A stretch of DNA of 64,000 nucleotides from Cynocephalus volans (lineage: Eukaryota > Chordata > Mammalia > Dermoptera > Cynocephalidae). This document shows positions 59,419 through 64,000 of the stretch, in pieces. The first letter of the stretch is position 1, and the number at the start of each line of letters is the position of its first letter. The notes under the pieces were generated by a model. The model was not told the DNA's origin and made no database searches. It was given only the letters and a program-made list of their open reading frames with translations. The stretch is from assembly GCF_027409185.1 (NCBI RefSeq), contig NC_084463.1, positions 115,078,133 to 115,142,132 on the forward strand. The letters are read 5' to 3'. The translations under genes were made by a program, and so were the position numbers.

Positions 59419-61160
59419 TGCTCTCTGTAATGCGCCTTTGGTAATCTTTGCTTATAACTGGCTAGTTTAGCTCATTTTCCCTTCCTGTGTTTACCATTAT
59501 ACATTGATACTCCCCTCTCCACACTTTCTTTCTTTTTTTCGATTGATTTTTTCCTCTTACTCATTTATTTTTTCCCTCCTATTCAGTTGGAGGGAAATGT
59601 TTATTTCTTTCTCTATGTCTATTCTTTTGGTTATTACTCTACATATTATAGCATTAATAATAGCCTAACAAGCTCAAAGTTAACATCTCTATTTTCCTCG
59701 CCCTCAAATAGAAACTTAGAATACTTTAACTTACTTTGGTCATCCCCTTCTGAATTTATATACAGTGGTTTTGATTTATCTTTTTTCCCTTATCCCATGA
59801 ATGAGGTATTATAATTGTTTCTTGTAGTCAAAGTTTGCTTGGTTTTACCCACATAGTTTCAAATAAGTTTGCTCATCATTCTTTGTTATATCTTAAACCT
59901 TCCATCTGACATTACGTTCTTTCTGCCTGCAGTAAGTCCTTCAGCATTTCCTTTAGTGTGGAGTTTTTGCTTGTCTGAAAATGCCTTTATCTCATCCTTA
60001 TTCTTGAAAGAGAGTTTCGCTGGAAATAGAATGATAGGACAATTATTTTCTGTAATCAGACATTTTCCTGTTGTCTGCTGACTTTCATCATTGCTATGAA
60101 GTGGTCATCGGTCACTCTAATTTCCTTTTTCCTTCGGATGCTTTCAAAGTCTTCTCTGTCTTTAGCATTCTTTAGTCTTATGAGTTGTCCAGGGTGTGTA
60201 TATATTTTTTATTTGTTCTTCTTGGTATTCATTGGGATTTCTGAATTTGAAGTTGCTTTGTCTTTCAAAAATTCTGTGAAAATTTTTAGCCACTATTCCT
60301 TTGAATATTAGTTTTCGCCCTGTTGTTTCTCCTCTATTTCTTTGCAAATGTGATGAAATGCTTGTTAGACTACATCACTCTATATTCCTTAGCTTTATTT
60401 CTCTCATATTTTCTCTCTCTTTGTCTCCTTGGGCTGCATTTTGAATAGTTTCTTTTGTTCTTTCTTGTAATACACCAAGTCATTTTTCAGCTGTGATTAC
60501 TCTGTCTAGTAAATTTTTCTTTTTAATTATTGTATTTTAATTTATAGAAGTTCTATTTGGTTTTTCTCAAATTTGCTTGGCCATATTTTATAGGCTTTCT
60601 TCCTTGAAATTGTTTCCAAGACTCTCTTTTATTTCTTGAGACTAAAATCTCTACTTGCCTTTCCCCAACAGACAATGTGGTCATTAATTCTTGACATTTC
60701 TTGCTGACACTTTTGATATAGAAGGGTTATTTCCCATTTACCCTTACACTGACTTTATGGTCTACTGTGCTCCTATATGATTCCTATCCTTGGGAAGTCC
60801 CTAGGCTTTCTCTCTTTTCTCCCCTGCTATATATACACATGAAACAAAAGCTCAGAGGATACAGCATTCAGCAGATTTTCTCAGGGAAAAGACTCCCTTC
60901 AACTCTTGCTTAAGACCCCTGGTTCTTCATTTGCTTTATTTTTGGGCTCTCCAGATTTCTTGCATTTTTGCCAGCTCAGTGATTTTTAAAAATATTAAAA
61001 GCATCTTTATTCATCCTTTAAAGTTGTTCTCACTGAAAAGTATTTTAGAGTATCTGGTTTACCATATTGCTGGAAATAAAAATCCGAACTTTCTCTATGT
61101 AAAGATGACTCAATTGTCAACTAAAAATCAGGTGCTAAAAATTGTGGCATGGTATGGAGA
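56800..61160 (-). mobile_element. Old, nearly full-span antisense L1
   Basis: Minus-strand remnants appear in 3' to 5' order. ORF2 C-terminal sequence is at 56785-56997 (KKKLGGLFLPDSKSYLK). An endonuclease piece is at 58907-59104 (HGDFNTSLSLINKSSRK). An ORF1-like piece is at 60162-60347 (NPNEYQEEQIKNIYTPW). A (CT)n run lies at about 59391-59416. A GC-rich insert of unknown origin sits at about 57320-57520. All frames are broken. Confidence 0.7.
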
Positions 61161-61239
61161 ACCTTAAAGACAAAGTAGAGTCTTCATTCTTACTCAACTT
61201 ATTAGCTGTGTACCTTATCAAATTATTAAACCACTGTGG

Positions 61240-61385
61240 TCTCCATTTCTACATCTTTAAAATGGGGACAATAGTCACACTAATTATTTATGACTTTTGG
61301 AGGAATAAATGAATTTATTTATGTGAAACACTTAAAAGAGTTCTTGGCACATTGTTAAGTGCCCAATACAATATTTCATTGAATT
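61240..61385 (+). repeat. MIR element
   Basis: Contains TCTACATCTTTAAAATGGGG, then GAGGAATAAATGAATTTATT and CTTGGCACATTGTTAAGTGC. Confidence 0.7.
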
Positions 61386-62932
61386 TAAGAATCCATATAT
61401 TGTAAGATCCCTGCCTGTTACTTCATAAAATAGAAAATATTGTTCCCATTAAACTATGATTCAGTGCCAAGATGCCATTGACTGAAAATACATCCCAATT
61501 TCAGATGTTAAAATATGAAAAAAATGCATCTTAGAATGACCTGAGTATAATAAATTCTAGTTATTATAAATGAATGCACATGAGCAGAGAAGGCAGTGGC
61601 CGAGAAACAGAATCTTAGTCTCAGCATTAATAAACTTTAAATATTTGTAGATATTCATTTCATCCCACCCTCACTCTGACAACTTCTAGACTCTAGCTGC
61701 ATTGTGCATGAGCTAGAGTCAGTGTTCAGAAGGCTAATTGTCAGTAGATGAACAAAATATTCCAACATCTCCTCCAAGACTGAGGATAGGAAAAAGAACT
61801 TAAATTTATTGAGGGACTTCCATGTGTCTAGTGCACTCATGAGTTTTTAAATATAGCGTTTGCTTTAATTCTCACTATTAGTCAGGTAATTAAGACTAGT
61901 TGCTGCAAACAACCCCCTAAATATTAATGATTTAGTGCATTATGTTTATTTCTTGCTTATCCCACTCTACTCTAAGCTGTGATTCAGGACTCTCTTCCAT
62001 CTTTTCACTTTATATTGTGGCTTTCAGGTTGTTCTGGCATTATCTAACAGGCAGAAAGGGGAAGAGAGAGGGAGCATCGAGAAAGTACACTTTCTATTAC
62101 AATATAATTTAAAATTGTTCAAGACCTCCCAGTTTTCTTTATTACTTGTTAACTTTTTTGAGGGAGAAATTAGTATAGATTAGGATGTTGTCCTACATAA
62201 CAGATGAGGTAGCATTAGAGCTGAGTCCTGAAGCATTGGTATTACCTAGAGAGAGAAAAAGATAATTGACGAATCTCAGTCTGGATATCTTGGGGTGCCA
62301 TGACCAATTGCATAGAATTATGGAAGGGGAAAATGTTTCTGGATAACCATGGAACACTATGTTCGGGGAAAGACTAACATTGATTGAGCTTCTGCTTTGT
62401 GCTAGACGCTGTGCAAAGCACTGCTTGGATGAGACTATGACATGTGGCTACTAGACATAAACGAGTTTTGGCAAGACAGCACTCTGCAAATGGGCTTATC
62501 TTTTGTGTGTGATTCATTTTGTGCTCCAGGTAGTTAACTCACATAGTCAAACGAGGACCATGTGGTTCATGTACCTGACATTCCTTTCCCCCAACATAAA
62601 GGATTCTTTAACTATGACAATGACAATAGGATTTATTGAGAATGATTGCATTGTGCTCACACTCTGGGTTGTTCTGTTTACATACAGTGGTTATAGAGTG
62701 GGTTATGAGTCTTTCTTTGGTTTCTTTTCACTAATGAGTTGGTGACAACCTTTCCCCCTTGTGGCTGAGCCAAAGTTCTGGTTCAGTCTGGATTCTCCCT
62801 TGCATATCCCATGCTACTTTGGTCATACAGGATGTGAGCTGGGATGTTAATTGTTTCTTTGGGGTCAATGCGACTAATCACAGAAAATGTCTTACTGTTT
62901 TTGTCTGTGCTTATTCAAAGCATGGTCTCTGT
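61386..62932 (+). other. INSC: INSC intron 1, unassigned
   Basis: No exon was recognised. An ancient repeat of unknown family may occupy about 61880-62100, and a decayed L2/MIR piece lies near 62380-62430 (TTTGTGCTAGACGCTGTGCA). Confidence 0.45.
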
Positions 62933-63265
62933 CTTAGTCCATTTTGTACTACTATAACAAATGACACAGGCTAGGCATTTATAATGAACAGAAACTTATT
63001 GGCTCACACTTTGGGAGGCTGGACATTCCAATATCAAGGCACTGACAGGTTTGGTGTCTGCTAAGGCCATTCGCTTCTTCAAAGATGGTGCCTTACATGG
63101 TATGGAGGGGAGGAAGTTTGGATCCTCACATGGCGGAAGGTGGAAGGATGGAGAGAGCGAACCCACTTCTACGAGTGCTTTTCATAACAGCACTAATAGA
63201 TTCAGAACTTTCATGACTTAATTGCCTTTTAAAAACCCCACACAAACATTCAAACCATAGCAGTC
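62933..63265 (-). mobile_element. Solo LTR, MST/MaLR type, antisense
   Basis: Opens TCTTAGTCCATTTTGTACTA and ends AAACATTCAAACCATAGCAG. It has the same layout as 32092-32505 but a different state of decay, so it is an independent insertion. Confidence 0.75.
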
Positions 63266-63539
63266 TCTATGTACTGAGTTTTTATCAAATTTCTTCCATG
63301 GGAGACTTTGCTTCTTTCAATATATTTAATATATTCTGCTTCTTAATTCTTTTTGGTGGGAAACAGGTCTTTGAACCTGAGGTCTGAGTGGGAAATAGAT
63401 TCCTCATGGGGCATAGAAATGTATATCATGAAACTTCCTAGGTAGCACCATTAACTAGCTTTCCAGTTCAAAGTAGCTTCTGGTGTTATTATTTCATTTG
63501 CTCTGTTGTGTCATGTAGGCTATGTGATCTTATGTGATT

Positions 63540-63680
63540 CTAACAACTCCTAGAATAGGTTCTATTCCCAGTTTACAGATGAAGAAGCTAAAGGTCAGAG
63601 AGGCCTAGTAAGAGGCAGACTTGGATTTACATGACTTTACAATGCAACCTTCTGAATGTTACCAGGCAAGCTCTAGTTTG
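63540..63680 (+). repeat. MIR element
   Basis: Contains CCCAGTTTACAGATGAAGAA and GGTCAGAGAGGCCTAGTAAG. Confidence 0.65.
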
Positions 63681-64000
63681 GAGTATTTGAGGGAGGAAAT
63701 AAAATCAGAGAAGATTGGACTATCATAGTTTTCGATGTAGCACTGTCATCTGATCATGGCTTTAGAAGTAAGAAAATTATGGTTGTGAAACTATAAGAGA
63801 TTGTACAATTTTCTCTCCTATGTCCTCTTTCCTAAGGGTATATAGACCCTTTCAACCTGGGTCCTCATCATGACTCACAGAGGGAAAAGCTTGCCAGTGT
63901 GACCTCTGACTGTGATTTATGAAACAGGATGTCTTCAAATTTTCACCATGTTGGAACTATTCAATTTTCTCTAATGGCCTTTATCTGAGAGTTATGTCTA

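Noticed and set aside
43651-64000. INSC exon 2 and later exons
   Set aside because: Looked for expected peptides of the next exons among open stretches and found none, so they lie beyond the right edge or are too short to see.

Overview
The window is nuclear DNA from a placental mammal. It holds one complete multi-exon gene, the 5' part of a second gene, and a large amount of old and young retrotransposon sequence. Three poly(T)-flanked, tRNA-derived SINEs (19955-20118, 25840-25940, 53169-53268) have almost nothing beyond a tRNA-like unit, and two of them closely resemble tRNA-Ile. That design matches the CYN SINEs known from colugos (Dermoptera), so a flying lemur such as Galeopterus is the best guess. 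This is inference from recalled family features, not a database match.

Region 1 (about 1.2-8.5 kb, + strand) is a complete calcitonin/CGRP gene behind a CpG-rich promoter. Exon 1 is non-coding, exons 2-3 encode the signal peptide and shared propeptide, exon 4 encodes calcitonin plus katacalcin with its own poly(A) signal, exon 5 encodes CGRP, and exon 6 is the CGRP 3'UTR. Both reading frames are intact: 142 aa preprocalcitonin and 129 aa preproCGRP. Sequences resembling the known control elements are present: a helix-loop-helix/octamer-like enhancer upstream, a Fox (TGCATG) site about 30 nt before exon 4, and 5'-splice-site-like motifs in the intron after exon 4.

Region 2 (about 8.5-41 kb) is intergenic. 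An antisense L1 block at 10-25.6 kb contains nested insertions: an LTR at 10.5 kb, an L1 tail carrying a likely 3'-transduced segment at 17.0-17.75 kb, and a SINE inside a roughly 60-bp tandem array in an L1 5'UTR. It abuts an opposite-facing L1 at 25.6-28.4 kb that carries three young insertions and ends near a roughly 100-bp (TA)n tract.

Region 3 (41.6-43.7 kb) holds the first coding exon of INSC (starting MRRPP) at 41656-41751 and, 1.9 kb further on, a CpG island with a likely alternative first exon. The downstream INSC exons were not found, so the gene continues past the right edge. CALCB followed by INSC on the same strand is, as recalled, the human chromosome 11p15 order. By position the first gene is therefore CALCB, yet it has an intact calcitonin exon, which human CALCB does not use.

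Region 4 (44-64 kb) is INSC intron 1. It is filled with L2 and MIR relics, old L1 fragments (48.9-49.85 and 56.8-61.2 kb), one mariner-like MITE, one SINE and one MaLR-type LTR.
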